NCBI GenBank assembly: GCA_963920575.1
Contig: OY986967.1
Location: 4,979,166 to 5,043,165, forward strand
Reading direction: 5' to 3'
From: Narthecium ossifragum
Lineage: Eukaryota; Streptophyta; Magnoliopsida; Dioscoreales; Nartheciaceae
Length of the DNA stretch: 64,000 bases
Position 1 is the stretch's first letter. Each line of letters starts with the position of its first letter. Below, piece after piece: positions 22,831-33,547 of this stretch. The notes below the pieces were generated by a model that saw only the letters and a list, made by a program, of their open reading frames with translations, searched no databases and was not told the DNA's origin. A program made the translations under genes and the position numbers.

Positions 22831-23110
22831 CTTCTCCGATTCCTCCCCTCCGGCTCCGGCTTCTCCTCCCCTCTTCTCCAACTTCTCCTCCCCGGCTCCT
22901 CCTCCGCCAGCTCTATTTCTCCGCTCTCTCTTCTCTCTCTCTCTCTCTCCTCCATTTCTCTCTCTATCTCCTCCCTCCTCTGTTTCTTACCGGCAACTCC
23001 CCTCCACCGACATCGGCGCCCTGCCACTCCAGCTGCCCCCCCCCTCCTTCCAAGGAGTTCCGTCATCTTCGATGAGCCCTTCGTGAAGGCTACAGAGGCC
23101 TCACTAATCA
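22831..23110. other. GC/TC-rich cargo sequence
   Basis: Low-complexity serine/proline-coding DNA next to the right GPAT copy. It may be 5' untranslated or first-exon sequence of the captured GPAT gene. No clear protein. Confidence 0.35.
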
Positions 23111-23119
23111 CATAACTAA

Positions 23120-23315
23120 GATTTCATATGGTAAGTAAGGAATTCCTAGCATAAGTAAGGAATTCCTCGCATAAGTATGGAATTCCTTGCGTAAGGAAGG
23201 AATCCAGAGACTAAGGAATTTAGATTGTAAGTAAGGAATTCATAGGCTAAGTAAGGAATTTCTCGTATAAGTAAGAAATTCCTCGCATAAGTAAGAAATC
23301 ATATCCAAGCCGACT
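23120..23315 (+). repeat. TAAGGAATTC array, second block
   Basis: Degenerate units AAGTAAGGAATTCCTCGCAT and variants, the same family and orientation as 19975-20150. Confidence 0.75.
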
Positions 23316-23935
23316 TAAACACTAAATTTAAGTCTACTAAAACCCAAAAAAATGGAATACATCCACCCTCTCTCTCTAAAATAATGAAGGAATTCGTACG
23401 AGAGAAGAAGATGGGCGATGTCACATATTAATGTAGAGATCTCTCTCATTTCTCTCTCTCGTGCTTGTGTCAGGTGACATTAAATAATGAGAGAGAGAGT
23501 TGACGAGGTGTATTTTGGTCCCGAATTTATGAATTTGGCCTGCTTTGTAAACAAACACGACAGTGTCCCTCGATTAACAAATCGAAAGACAATTGGATTT
23601 AAAAAGAAAATAATACCTTTCATCACAACTTTTTCTCCCCCTTTGGCATCATAAAAGAGAAACAAGGAATGAGCTTTAGGATCAATAAAGTAGAGTAGTG
23701 GGGGGAGGAGTAGGTGGCAATTTGTCCTTGATATAGGTGAATATTTCTTCAAGTTGCTTGGACACATTTTCTTGATTCTCCTTAACTCAGTTTTGATTTC
23801 ATCAAACTATTGGGCTTAACTTACTTCCATCCTTCCCAGTCTCGCTTCTAGCTCATCAAGTCATTGTGTCGTGGTGCGACGAGCGTGGTTATGGGAGGAT
23901 TCACCTTTATGTCCTTGAAGTCTAGGCTCTCCTTG

Positions 23936-24913
23936 CTATTCCCCTGAGTTTTCCTCATCATGCTCTCCTTGATTTACTTTTTCCTCATCACTACTTACAT
24001 GGTTATGAACAATAAATCCTAAGGCTTGCTTGGTTTTCAACATTCTCTTATAAATGGATTTACTGAAGGGTTGAGCAAGAGGTCTTCTATCATCAATGGA
24101 AAGGTGGAGGGTAAGGGCTTGGAAGATTTTGGTTAGGATTCCTCCTAAGGGTAGGGATTGCTTGGCTGTAAGGTTAAGCATCACTTTGATGATGATATAG
24201 CCTAAGTTTTGAGGCTTCTCCCCAACCATGCAAGAAAGGATATAGTCATGAATAGGCTTCAAGTGATCATGGTGGCCAACCTTGGGAAATAAATTTGTTC
24301 CTAGGAAGTGGGCAAGCTCCCGATAATTTTGATTTATGTCATTTAATTCTATGAGGATTTTGTCAACTCGACTAGGTCTAAGTATGACCCTTCCCCCTTG
24401 TGTATCCCTATCAAATTTTTGGAGATCCTCATATAAAGTAAAATAGGTGTACTCTCCTTGATTTGGTTCATTGAGAATCTCATTCAACCATTCAATTGTG
24501 ATTTTGATTTCATTGCCATAAACATAACTACTAATGGCCACATTTCCTTCATCATCAATGTACTCAATGATATTGCAATAAAAATAGCGGACCATATCAG
24601 GATACATGAATTTTGGCAACTCTAGGAAATCCTTCCATCCCATTTTTGTAAAAAATCTTTCAACTACAAATTCCTTTCCTACATGCATCTCAAGGGCTTT
24701 ACCCGAAACCAATAATTTGTCCTTAAAACCGGGCCAAGAGTTGTACATATCCTTGTTTAGGAAGAAGTAATCATCATAGGAAGGAATGGATGAGGACCCT
24801 CGAAGTGAGCCTTTAACCTTCTTCGTTCAGCTCATTTCTGTAGCTTTCTTCTTCCTCTCGGCTTGAGTCAGTGCCTGGGGTGGAGGAGGTCTGACATTCT
24901 TGGTGCGAGGCAT
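23936..24913 (-). pseudogene. Sirevirus post-pol (env-like / plant transposon protein) ORF
   Basis: Frame starting MPRTKNVRPPP at 24913, interrupted once by TGA near 24828, then a 270-residue open stretch (MYNSWPGFKDK...HVGKEFVVERFF, FLELPKFMYPDMVRYFY, ELAHFLGTNLFPKVG, SLPLGGILTKIF). This pattern is the putative plant transposon protein domain found after pol in Sirevirus-like elements. Its function is unknown and the env-like name is by position only. A hydrophilic acidic tail ends the protein. The frame lies downstream of RNase H on the same strand, as expected. Confidence 0.7.
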
Positions 24914-25470
24914 GGTGCGTAGCTAGGTTAGGGTTTGAGAGGAGAGGCGTGATGGACGAAGGAGACAAGTAGGGCATGGTTGAACTAGAGGAGCTAGGGC
25001 ACGGTCGAACGGGAGAAGATAGATGTTTGATCGGGCGAAGGGTTTATAAAAGAGAGATGTGAAAATGACTAAAAAGCCCTCACTTAAGTTGTCACACGAT
25101 ACGTGATGATCGACCCTCATACATTGGCGGTCGACCGTCGCGTATGACTTGTGTATAAAGAAAAACTCAAGGTTGATCTTCAGAAGTTGGCGGTCGATCG
25201 TAAAGCCTGATATGTGAAAACAAAAGTGTACTTACGGTCGACCATCAGGAAGTCTGGATCGACCGTCAGTTCCAGAAAATGAATTTTGAAATTCAATTAA
25301 AAAATCATTTTTAAATCAAAATATCACAAAACTTTGCATATACGTGTAACTAAATATTATGAGCTATAAACAACTCATCAGTCATGAAAATCGCTCAATT
25401 GACCAAAATTTAGCACTCAAGTAGGATATGGTATGAAAAGCAGATAAAGAGTTGACCATACCTTTTTCTT

Positions 25471-28451
25471 TTAGCTTTTCATTTTGGACATCCCAAACTC
25501 CCTTAGTAGATATAGAAACCTGTCTTCACTCAAGGGTTTGGTTAGAATATCCACAATTTGATGCTCGGTGCTAACAAATTCAAATGCAATATCTCCTTTT
25601 TGTGTGTGATCACGAAGGAAATGATGTCGAATTTCTATGTGCTTTGTTATAGAATGTAGGATGAGATTCTTGGATAGGCTTATGGCACTAGTGTTGTCAC
25701 ATCTAATGAGCATTTTTCCTACATGTATGTTGTAATCTACCAATTGTATTTTTATCCAAAGTAATTGTGCAAGACAACTACCCGCCGTGATGTATTCTGC
25801 TTTGGCGTTGGATAAAGCAACTGAATTTTGCTTCTTGGAGAACCAAAAAACAAGTGCATAACCAAGAAAGTGACATGTACCACTTGTGTTTTTTTCTATC
25901 AAGCCTAAATCCGATAAAATCCGCATCGGATTAGCCAATTAGATCAAAAGATGATCTTCTAAGATACCACTAACCATAGTTTTGGGTTTCTATTAGATAT
26001 CTAAAGATCCTCTTGATCGCAATCAAATGAGATTCCTTAAGATAAGATTGATATTTAGCACAAAGGCAAACACTAAACATGATGTCCGGTCTACTAGCGG
26101 TCAAATAAAGTAAAGAACCAATCATTCCTCTATAAAGTGTTTGATCAACGGGTTTCCCATCTTCATCCTTATCTAATTTGAGTGTTGTAGACATGGAGGT
26201 TCTATAAATTTCGAATTGGACAAAATCATACTTCTTGAGTAGGTCTCTAGTGTATTTGGCTTGACTAATAAAGATCCATCCACGAGTTTGCATGATTTGT
26301 AAACCAAGAAAATAATTTAGTTCACCCATCAAGCTCATTTCAACTTCACTTTGCATGCAAGAGGCAAATTTTTCACAAAGCTTTTCATTAGAAGATCAAA
26401 AGATGATATCATCCACATAAATTTGAACTAATAAAAGATCCTCTCCTTTTGATTTTGTAAAAAGAGTAGTATCAATTTTTCATCTACAAAAATCATTATC
26501 TATCAAGAATTTGCTAAGCCTTTCATACCAACCTCTAGGAGCTTGTTTCAAACTATACAAAGCTTTAGTGAGTTTGAAAACATGATCCCTTAACTTGTGA
26601 TTCTCAAAACCGGGGGGTTGTTCAACATAGACTTCTTCCTTTAAGAACCCATTTAAGAATGCACTTTTAACATCCATTTGATATAATTTGAAATCTTTGT
26701 AAGATGCAAAAACTAGGAGTAGTTTTATTGCCTCAAGTCTCACTACCGGTGCAAAAGTCTCATCAAAATCAATTCTTTTTTATTGATTGAAGCCTTTTGC
26801 AACTAGTCTAGCTTTATTCCTTATAATTATCCCCGATTCATCCATTTTATTTCTAAACACCCATTTAGTGCCAATGAAGGGATGATCACTAGGTGTAGGT
26901 ACCAAGTTTCAAACTTCATTTCTTTCAAATTGATTTAACTCTTCTTGCATTGCTAAGATCCAATGATCATCCTCTAGTGCTTCCTCAATCATGTTGGGCT
27001 CAATTTGAGATAGGAAGGTTAGATTGGCACATACATTTAATGAAGATCTAGTTTGGATTCCTTTAGGTGTGAGGATGCATATATCCAATCTTTTAGCAAA
27101 TCACGATGTTGATCATTGGGAATAATTTCAAGGGATTCCTCAAATCTATCACTCAATTCTTCAATATCATCTTCGATCTCATCTACTACTTCTTTTAATT
27201 TGTAATTAGGAATTTCATCATCTTCATCATCAATTTTACTAAGACTTATAATCATTTCATCAAATGTAACATGCATTGATTCTTCAACCACCAAGGTTCT
27301 TTTATTGAAGATTCTATAACTTTTGCTTCTCTCCGAGTGTCCAAGAAAAACTCCTTCATCGGATTAGCATCAAATTTTCCAAGATTATCCTTGCCATTGT
27401 TCAAGACAAAGCACTTGCAACCAAAGGCTTTAAAATAACTAATATTCAGAATTCTTCCTTTCCAAAGCTCATAGGGGGTTTTCTTCAAAATTGGTCTTAA
27501 TGTTACTCTATTGATCACATGGCAAGAAGTATTAATCGCTTCGGCTCAAAAGTACTTAGAAAGATTATTCTCACATAATAGAGTTCTAGTCATATCTTGT
27601 AGGGACTGATTTTTTCTTTCAATAACACCATTTTGTTGAGGGTTTCTAGGTGATGAGAAGTTATAGGAAATCCCATTGTCATTGTTAAACTTTTCTAGAT
27701 ATGAGTTCTTGAATTCTACTCTATGATCACTTATAATGCATGTAATGAGAATACCTTTCTCATTTTGGACTCTTCTACAAAAGTTGGTGAATTCCTCAAA
27801 AACTTCATCTTTGTGTGCAAGGAATATCACCCAAGTATATCTAGTGTAATCATCTACTAAAACAAAACCATATAAGCTACCACCTAAGCTAGTTGGTTTA
27901 GTAGGTCCAAAAAGTTCCATATGAATGAGTTCTAACGCTCTTGTGGTGTAAACTACATCTTTAGACTGGAAAGAGGATTTTACTTGTTTTCCTCTTTAAC
28001 ATGCATCACAAATCTTATCTTTCTCGAATTTGATCTTGGGAAGTCCAAGAACAAGGTCTTTTCGAGAGAGTTTGGAAATTAAATCCATGTGAGCATGTCC
28101 AAGTCTCCTATGCCTAAGGCGTATATCATCATGACAAACAAGATCATTAAGATAAAATGTATAAACGTTACCATCACGGTGACCAACTAGTGTGATTTTA
28201 TCACTAATAGCATTTTTAACATAGCACTTTGAATTTTCAAAAATGACTTTGTTACCTTAATCACACAATTGACTAATACTTAGTAAGTTATGTTTCAAGC
28301 CTTCTACTAACAAAACATTCTCAATTTTGATGGAGGACGTTTTACCAATATTACCAATTCCGATAATTTTTTCTTTGCCATTATCTTCAAATGTCACAAC
28401 TCCTCCATCCTTGGCTTGAAATGTGGAGAACATGCATCTATCACCGGTCAT
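25471..28451 (-). pseudogene. pol of the Sirevirus element (protease, integrase, RT, RNase H), degenerate
   Basis: Read right to left: a protease-end block (VLLVEGLKHNLLSISQLCD, 28260-28320); an integrase core (LVDDYTRYTW, ISDHRVEFKN, SSPRNPQQNGVIERKN, 27920-27546) with the C-terminal YELWKGR and FKAFGCKCFVLN; reverse transcriptase ([43 protein letters not shown], 26743-25970); and RNase H (SNAKAEYITAGSC, IRCDNTSAISLSKN, TKHIEIRHHFLRD, 25938-25471). Domain order is diagnostic of Ty1/copia. The catalytic YVDD block of RT is not in an open frame, and several stops separate the pieces, so the polyprotein is dead. Confidence 0.9.
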
Positions 28452-28559
28452 GCGTCTTGAGCATCCGCTATCAAGGTACTACCGTTTGGCTTTTGAATTT
28501 GTCTTGATCTTAGATCTCAAGCACTCCTACGAATCAAACTCAAGTCTTGATTTTTGGTA

Positions 28560-30286
28560 CCCAAATCTTTTTGGGTCATTTAGCATTAGTTCTAAAAATA
28601 TAAGTAGATGTAGCATGCTTAGGTGTCCAAAAGGTTTTAGTACTAGTATGGTTCATGAGATAACAACTAGGTGCAATGTGACCTACCTTGCAACAATAGT
28701 GACAAGTGGGTGCTTGTGCTACCTTAGGAGGATGAGAAGAAGCTTTAACAAAGTTAGTCTTCTTTTGGTTGTTCATCTTCCTAGGATTGTAGCCAATTCC
28801 TTCCTTGTTTAAGGAGCTCCATTGGCTATCAAGGATCTTATCTAGCTTGTCTCTACTCTTCATGAATCAAGATAGGATGATTTTTAAGTCATCAACCTCA
28901 AGAGTGAGATTTCTCTTGGATTTTCTCAAGTAGATGAGTTCCTTTTGCATATCATAGTTTTTGTTCTTCAATATGGTGAGCTCATATTGAGTGTCCTTGA
29001 GTTCTTTCTCAAGTTTGTCACTAGTGTCACAAGAGTTGTTGTCTAGCATGCATTTGTTTTCTTTTTCTAAGGTACCAATCCTATGCATTGCATCTAATTT
29101 TTCTTCTTCTACTTTCTTCAAGTCCTTACAAGTAGCATAGTATTTCTTTTTGAGAAACTTGAAATCCCTAGCTAAGGCATGTAAGCATCAAATAGTTCAT
29201 CAAATGCAATCTCATCTTCTACCTCATTTTTCTCTTCTTCCTCATCTCCTCGTGCCATCAAGCATATGTTGGCATTCTCTTGTTCCTCTTCACCAAATAA
29301 GGTCTCTACATCGCTTTCTCCCTAAGTTGTCATCATTGCTTTCTTTTTCTTGAACTCCTTCTTTGTAGGCTTCTTGAGTTGAGGACACTCATTCTTGAAG
29401 TGCCCGGACTTCCTACACTCATAACATATAACATCGTTAGAGTTAGAAGAAGTAACATTATATTTTTCACCTTTGGGGAACTTCTTCTTGAAGAATTTCT
29501 TTCCTCCTTGGCGCTTGAAGATCTTTTAGATTCTCCTTGAGATCATCGCCAATTCTTCATCATCGTCTCCTTCACTTGAATCCGACGACTCTTTGTTCGA
29601 TGACTTGAATGCAACGACCTTCTTGTTCTTGTCTCCTTCGTCGTTACTTCTCTTCAAGTTCATCTCATAACTCATGAGTGAACCCATGAGCTCATCAAGT
29701 AATAACTTGGATAGATATTTGGCTTCTTCGATCGCCGTCACTTTAGGATCTCATGACTTCGGTAGACACCTAAGTATATTTCTCACAACTTCATCGTTAG
29801 CATAAACTCTTCCAAGAGATTCAAGCACATTTAATATGTTAGTAAAACGTGTAAACATCTCACCAATGGTTTCATCATTCTTCATGCAAAAGAGTTTATA
29901 CTCATGTACAAGTATACTAATTCTAAACTCTTTAACCTGGCTAGTTCCTTCATATGTAACATCGATCTTATCCCATATCTCTTTCGCTGATTTGCATGTA
30001 GAGACCCTATCGAAATCACTAAGGCTAAGGGCACAAAATAGGAAGCTTTTGGCATTGGCATTTGTTTCAAGGTTTTTTAGATCGGTTGGCGTATAGTCAC
30101 TCTTAGTTTTGGGAGTTCTTTCCTTTCAACTATTTTCATTGGAACATAAGGTCCATCCTCTATGACCAACCAAGCTTCATAATCCATTGATTGGATGAAT
30201 ATTTCCATTTTGGTCTTCCAATATGTATAATTCGATCCATTGAAGTATGGTGGCCTATTGGTAGCTTGTCCCTCTATGTTTTCCAT
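28560..30286 (-). pseudogene. gag of the Sirevirus element, degenerate
   Basis: Starts MENIEGQATNRPPYFNGSNY, the usual copia gag opening. A UBN2-type region with frameshifts follows near 29740-30070, then an acidic Ser/Asp stretch, a coiled coil (28867-29121) and a zinc knuckle CHYCCKVGHIAPSC at about 28700. A long coiled-coil gag is typical of Sireviruses. Confidence 0.8.
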
Positions 30287-30335
30287 CTCTAAATAGGATC
30301 CTCTAAGGGTTGTTACACCACTAAAATAGAGACCT

Positions 30336-30350
30336 AGCACTGATACCAAT
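30336..30350 (-). other. Primer binding site of the Sirevirus element
   Basis: The minus strand reads ATTGGTATCAGTGC directly after the 5' LTR. TGGTATCA is complementary to the 3' end of initiator methionine tRNA, the usual copia primer. Confidence 0.8.
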
Positions 30351-31403
30351 TGAAGGTCCAAGAGGGGGGGGGTGAATTGGACTCTTTTCGAAAAACTAGA
30401 TTAATGGAAAAATCAAGTAGAGAAGATCTAAGACCTTAAATGCTAGTAAATGAGATGAAAACACAAGTCAAACAGCATGCAAGAATAAATGAGAGAGAGG
30501 TTAGAGAGATTGCATCGATTTTATAGTGGTTCGACCCAACTCTTGGTCTACGTCCACTTCTCTCAAGGTCCTTCTCGAGGTCCCACTACTTGCAAATCGT
30601 TACAAGCTTTTTCTCCAAGTTTCTGGGTGTTTGGTAACCTTACAATCACTCCCAACAACAGTTGGATGGCTCTCAATGTACGTCTTCACACTCAAAGAAG
30701 GTTTACAAAGGTTTAGGCTCAAGGGAAATGAGTAGAAAACGTTTTCTAAAACTTGAACAAATGATCTCAGAAATATAAATAATAGTTGTGGCAAATTTAC
30801 ACAAGAAAACTACTTATATCTGGCCTTCAACCAGCTCAAACATCAACTCCAACGACTCCTTGCAACTCTCCAACGACTAGTTTTTTTACTTTATGCGTTG
30901 CTGGCGGTCGATCCATGCATCCTTCGCCACATCGACCGCCAGGTCCAAAACTAAGCCTTCTTGAGCCGCAGTCGATCCACCCATCGACCGCCAAATCGAC
31001 CATGAGCCACAGTTGTGAAAAATGATTCCTAGGGTCGATCCACCCATCGACCGTTGCTTCTTCACTTGAGTCAACATTGTCCGCGGCCGATCCACGCTTC
31101 GACCGCCAGATCATCCGTGAGCCTACAACAATTAAAGCATAATTTCCCTCCAAGCCAACACTTAGCCAAAGTATATAAATCACAAACAAAACTCCACAGT
31201 CGATCCGTGCATCGACCGCCACATTGACCGTGAGGTTCTGTCAAGAAAATGTCTAGCGGTCGATCCATGGATCATTTGTCGCATTCCCGCAGTCGATCGA
31301 TACATCGACCGCCAATACTAAAATTTTTCAAATATGAAATTTAAGGCTTCCAATTAAAGGGAAAATTAATATTAAACATATATTTTATGATTTAATATCA
31401 ACA
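30351..31403 (-). repeat. 5' LTR of the Sirevirus element
   Basis: In element orientation it starts TGTTGATATTAAATC and ends ACCTTCA. It shares the same repeated CGATCCATGCATCGACCG-type motifs with the 3' LTR. The two LTRs differ by substitutions and small indels, so the insertion is not recent. Confidence 0.85.
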
Positions 31404-32629
31404 CACGCATGGTCAGGCGTTGACATGACCAAGAAGGGCGCTTTTGGGGATCATGATGAATCCTTTGACGATTAACGTTGGTATGTTAGAGCCACAATCA
31501 ATGCAAATCCTGGTTCTTGTTTTGCTATTGAAGTTGATAAGGATTCTGGCTATTTTAGAAGGATGTTTGTTGCTTTCAAGGGCTATATTGATGGTTTTAG
31601 ACATTGTCGGTCGTTGCTTTTCCTTGATGAAACACATCTAAAGGCAAAATTCAAAGGGCATTTGCTTGCTGCCACCGCCAAGGATGGCAACCAAGGTAAG
31701 AGGATGCCAATCATTCTGAAAGATAAGAATAGACCAAAGAGATGAAAATGAATCTGAAAGATGAAAATGATCTGAAAATAATTACAGTATAGAGGTTGTC
31801 GATTAAATGTGATCCATATGCATGTTGGATTTTTATCTCTCTTATGATTAGAGTATACCATAATCGAACTTGATTATTGGAGTCAATTTTATCTTTTCAA
31901 GGTTATTGCAGCAGATTACAACCAAAATTGATGCATTTAATCATTTTTATCTTTCTTGTTGTATCATAGAATGCGAATCATTCTGACAGTTACATCTTTT
32001 AGTTCAGGTTTTCATTTTTACCTTTGCTGTTTAATCACTTTATCTTTTCCACGTCCAATGTTGCAGGTCTGTTTCCGCTTGCATTTTCCATCATTGATTC
32101 TGAGAACGAAGCTAATTGGTTATGATTTTTGGAATGTCTGACAGAAATTTTATCAAAGGACCGCATCATAACTTTTGTTTCAGACCGGAACACTGGGCTA
32201 TTAAAAGTTGTGTCCTTTGTGTTTCCAAGAAGCCCTCATGCGTATTGTTTATTCCATTTGAAACAGAATTTGAGGGATGCTCTTAGCCGTAGTGCTGCAA
32301 TGGTAAGTTTAATGATAAAATATGTTACAAGCTTTGTGAATGTGCCTATGTTCTGACTCCCGAACATTATCAGAAAAAGATTGATGAGTTCTTGGCTGAG
32401 GGTGGACGATTGCGGAGAATTTCTAGCTGAATCTACCAAAGGAGTATTGGGTGAATGCCTATTTTGAAGGAAATATGTATGGTGAGATGTGTTCCAGTGT
32501 CGCAGAGTCCTTCAATTCATGGATTAAGAATGAAAGGTATCTTTCAATCACTAATATGGTGGACTTGATATGGACGAAATTGATGCACCAGTTGTTTGGT
32601 ACGTATGGTCTAAAAGAGATCATTCAATT

Positions 32630-33230
32630 CATTTTTATCTTTCTCATTCATTTTCAACTTTCTCATTCATTTTCATATTTGTTGATTCATTTTCATCTTT
32701 CTCATTCATTTTCATTTTTGTTGATTCATTTTCATCTTTGTCATTCATTTTTATTTTTGTTGATTCATTTTCATCTTTCACATTCAGTTTCATCTTTCTC
32801 ATTCATTTTCATCTTTGTTGATTCATTTTCATCTATGTTGATTTATTTTCATCTTTCTTATTCATTTTCATCTTTCTCATTCATTTTCATTTTCGTTTAT
32901 TCATTTTCATCTTTCTCATTCATTTTCATCTTTATTCGAAATTAATAAAGGTATCTTCAATTCATGAATTAAATCTCATCTTTTTCTTTGCTGAATTATT
33001 TTCATCTTTATGCTGTATTGATTCATTTTCATCTTTACCGATTACATGAAATTATTGATTTTTATCTTTCTGTTCCCTCCATTGATTTCATCTTTGTTGA
33101 TAGCAGTAAACCATTAATTTTCATCTTTTTGGTCTCTTGATTCATTTTAATCTTTGTTGATTGCAGCAAACCAATCAGTTTTTATTTTAATGTTTGCTAT
33201 GTCATTTTCATCTTTCTGATCAGTTACATT
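32630..33230 (+). repeat. TTCATTTTCATCTTT array in a mudrA intron
   Basis: Roughly 15-20 bp units of TTCATTTTCATCTTT with variable 3-6 base linkers fill the intron between two mudrA exons. Same motif as 54217-55790, and reverse-complement of 14540-14920. Confidence 0.85.
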
Positions 33231-33547
33231 CATACTTGTTGGTATTGACATTGTGTTTGTACATGCAGATAGGAGGGCTGCTTGCAATAACTGGAATTGT
33301 GTCATTTGTCTAGAAATCGATCGGAGGATTAATGCATCCTTTGAGGAAGCGAAGACTTGATTTGTCAAGAATTCTACCAATACGCTGTTCCAAGTGAAGT
33401 CAAATCCGTCAGTTTCAGTTGATTTAGAGAAGATGACATGTTCCTGTCGCCAATAGCAATTGTGTGAGGACCTATATGTAATTTGAGAACCTAGTTGTAA
33501 TTACAATTTCCCTAGGGGGGTTTTTTGCAAATTATCACCTATTTATA

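Larger units (their letters stand above)
17216..23545. mobile_element. Foreign cargo inside the Sirevirus 3' region, termini uncertain
   Basis: Sequence between the polypurine tract and the env-like ORF is unrelated to the retrotransposon. It contains MADS and GPAT gene fragments, an inverted repeat and a solo LTR. Weak inverted ends GGCTAAATT (17217) and AATTTGGCC (about 23544) hint at a gene-carrying DNA transposon of Pack-MULE type, but no target duplication was found. One or several insertions are possible. Confidence 0.35.
15906..31403 (-). mobile_element. Ty1/copia retrotransposon, Sirevirus type, 15.5 kb with nested insertion
   Basis: Two direct LTR copies (15906-17033 and 30351-31403) bound gag, pol and an extra 3' ORF, all on the minus strand. 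The 5 bp flanks are CATGT (left) and CACGC (right), two C-to-T transitions apart, and joining them restores the mudrA codons for Y-N-H-A-W. The gag-pol order (protease, integrase, RT, RNase H) defines Ty1/copia. A long coiled gag and a post-pol env-like ORF indicate the Sirevirus group. About 6 kb between the env-like ORF and the 3' LTR is foreign. Numerous stops make it non-autonomous. Confidence 0.85.
15109..33460 (+). pseudogene. mudrA-type MULE transposase gene, broken by retrotransposon insertion
   Basis: The 5' part (15109-15905) has a stop (AGATAG near 15219), an N-terminal module ending CDFDDLFSVASTLVLQFIDV, and a Mutator DNA-binding domain (YKFVRNEPTRVTSEC...CDWMAHA, LRKLINTHTCG). 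It is cut after the codons for SYN by the LTR element at 15906. The 3' part resumes at 31404 with HAWSG..DMTKKGAFGDHDES, then the DDE core (LLFLDETHLKAKFKGHLLAA, then FVSDRNTGL, then SVAESFNSW) and a SWIM-like MTCSCR near 33440. A phase-matching intron (31696-32066) joins NQ-G to LFPLAF as in intact relatives. A second probable intron runs from about 32601 to 33268 and is filled with ATTTTCATC repeats. Several stops and frameshifts follow the insertion. The product cannot be functional. Confidence 0.8.
13832..33547 (+). mobile_element. MULE-A, Mutator-like element carrying mudrA, with nested insertions
   Basis: The left end starts near GCAAATTGGTGATAACACC. About 80 bases from there align without gaps, at roughly three-quarters identity, with the inverted right terminus of MULE-B at 56.5 kb, so this is a terminal inverted repeat. 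The right end (about 33490-33547) reads, inverted, AATAGGTGATAATTTGC followed by an AAAAAACCCC block, a shorter form of the same terminus. Between the ends lie a mudrA gene and ATTTTCATCTTT arrays. No clean 9 bp target duplication was found, so the outer limits are approximate. A 15.5 kb retrotransposon is inserted at 15906. Confidence 0.65.

Noticed and set aside
22180..23115. 311-codon plus-strand frame
   Set aside because: It is the antisense and shifted reading of the GPAT repeat arm and TC-rich DNA; the meaningful coding sequence is on the minus strand.
15906..31403. Two independent solo LTRs instead of one element
   Set aside because: The orientation of gag-pol, primer site, polypurine tract and the matching flanks that rejoin mudrA all support a single element with nested cargo.
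32451..32945. 164-codon frame
   Set aside because: Only its first third is mudrA exon; the rest is the translated ATTTTCATCTTT array.
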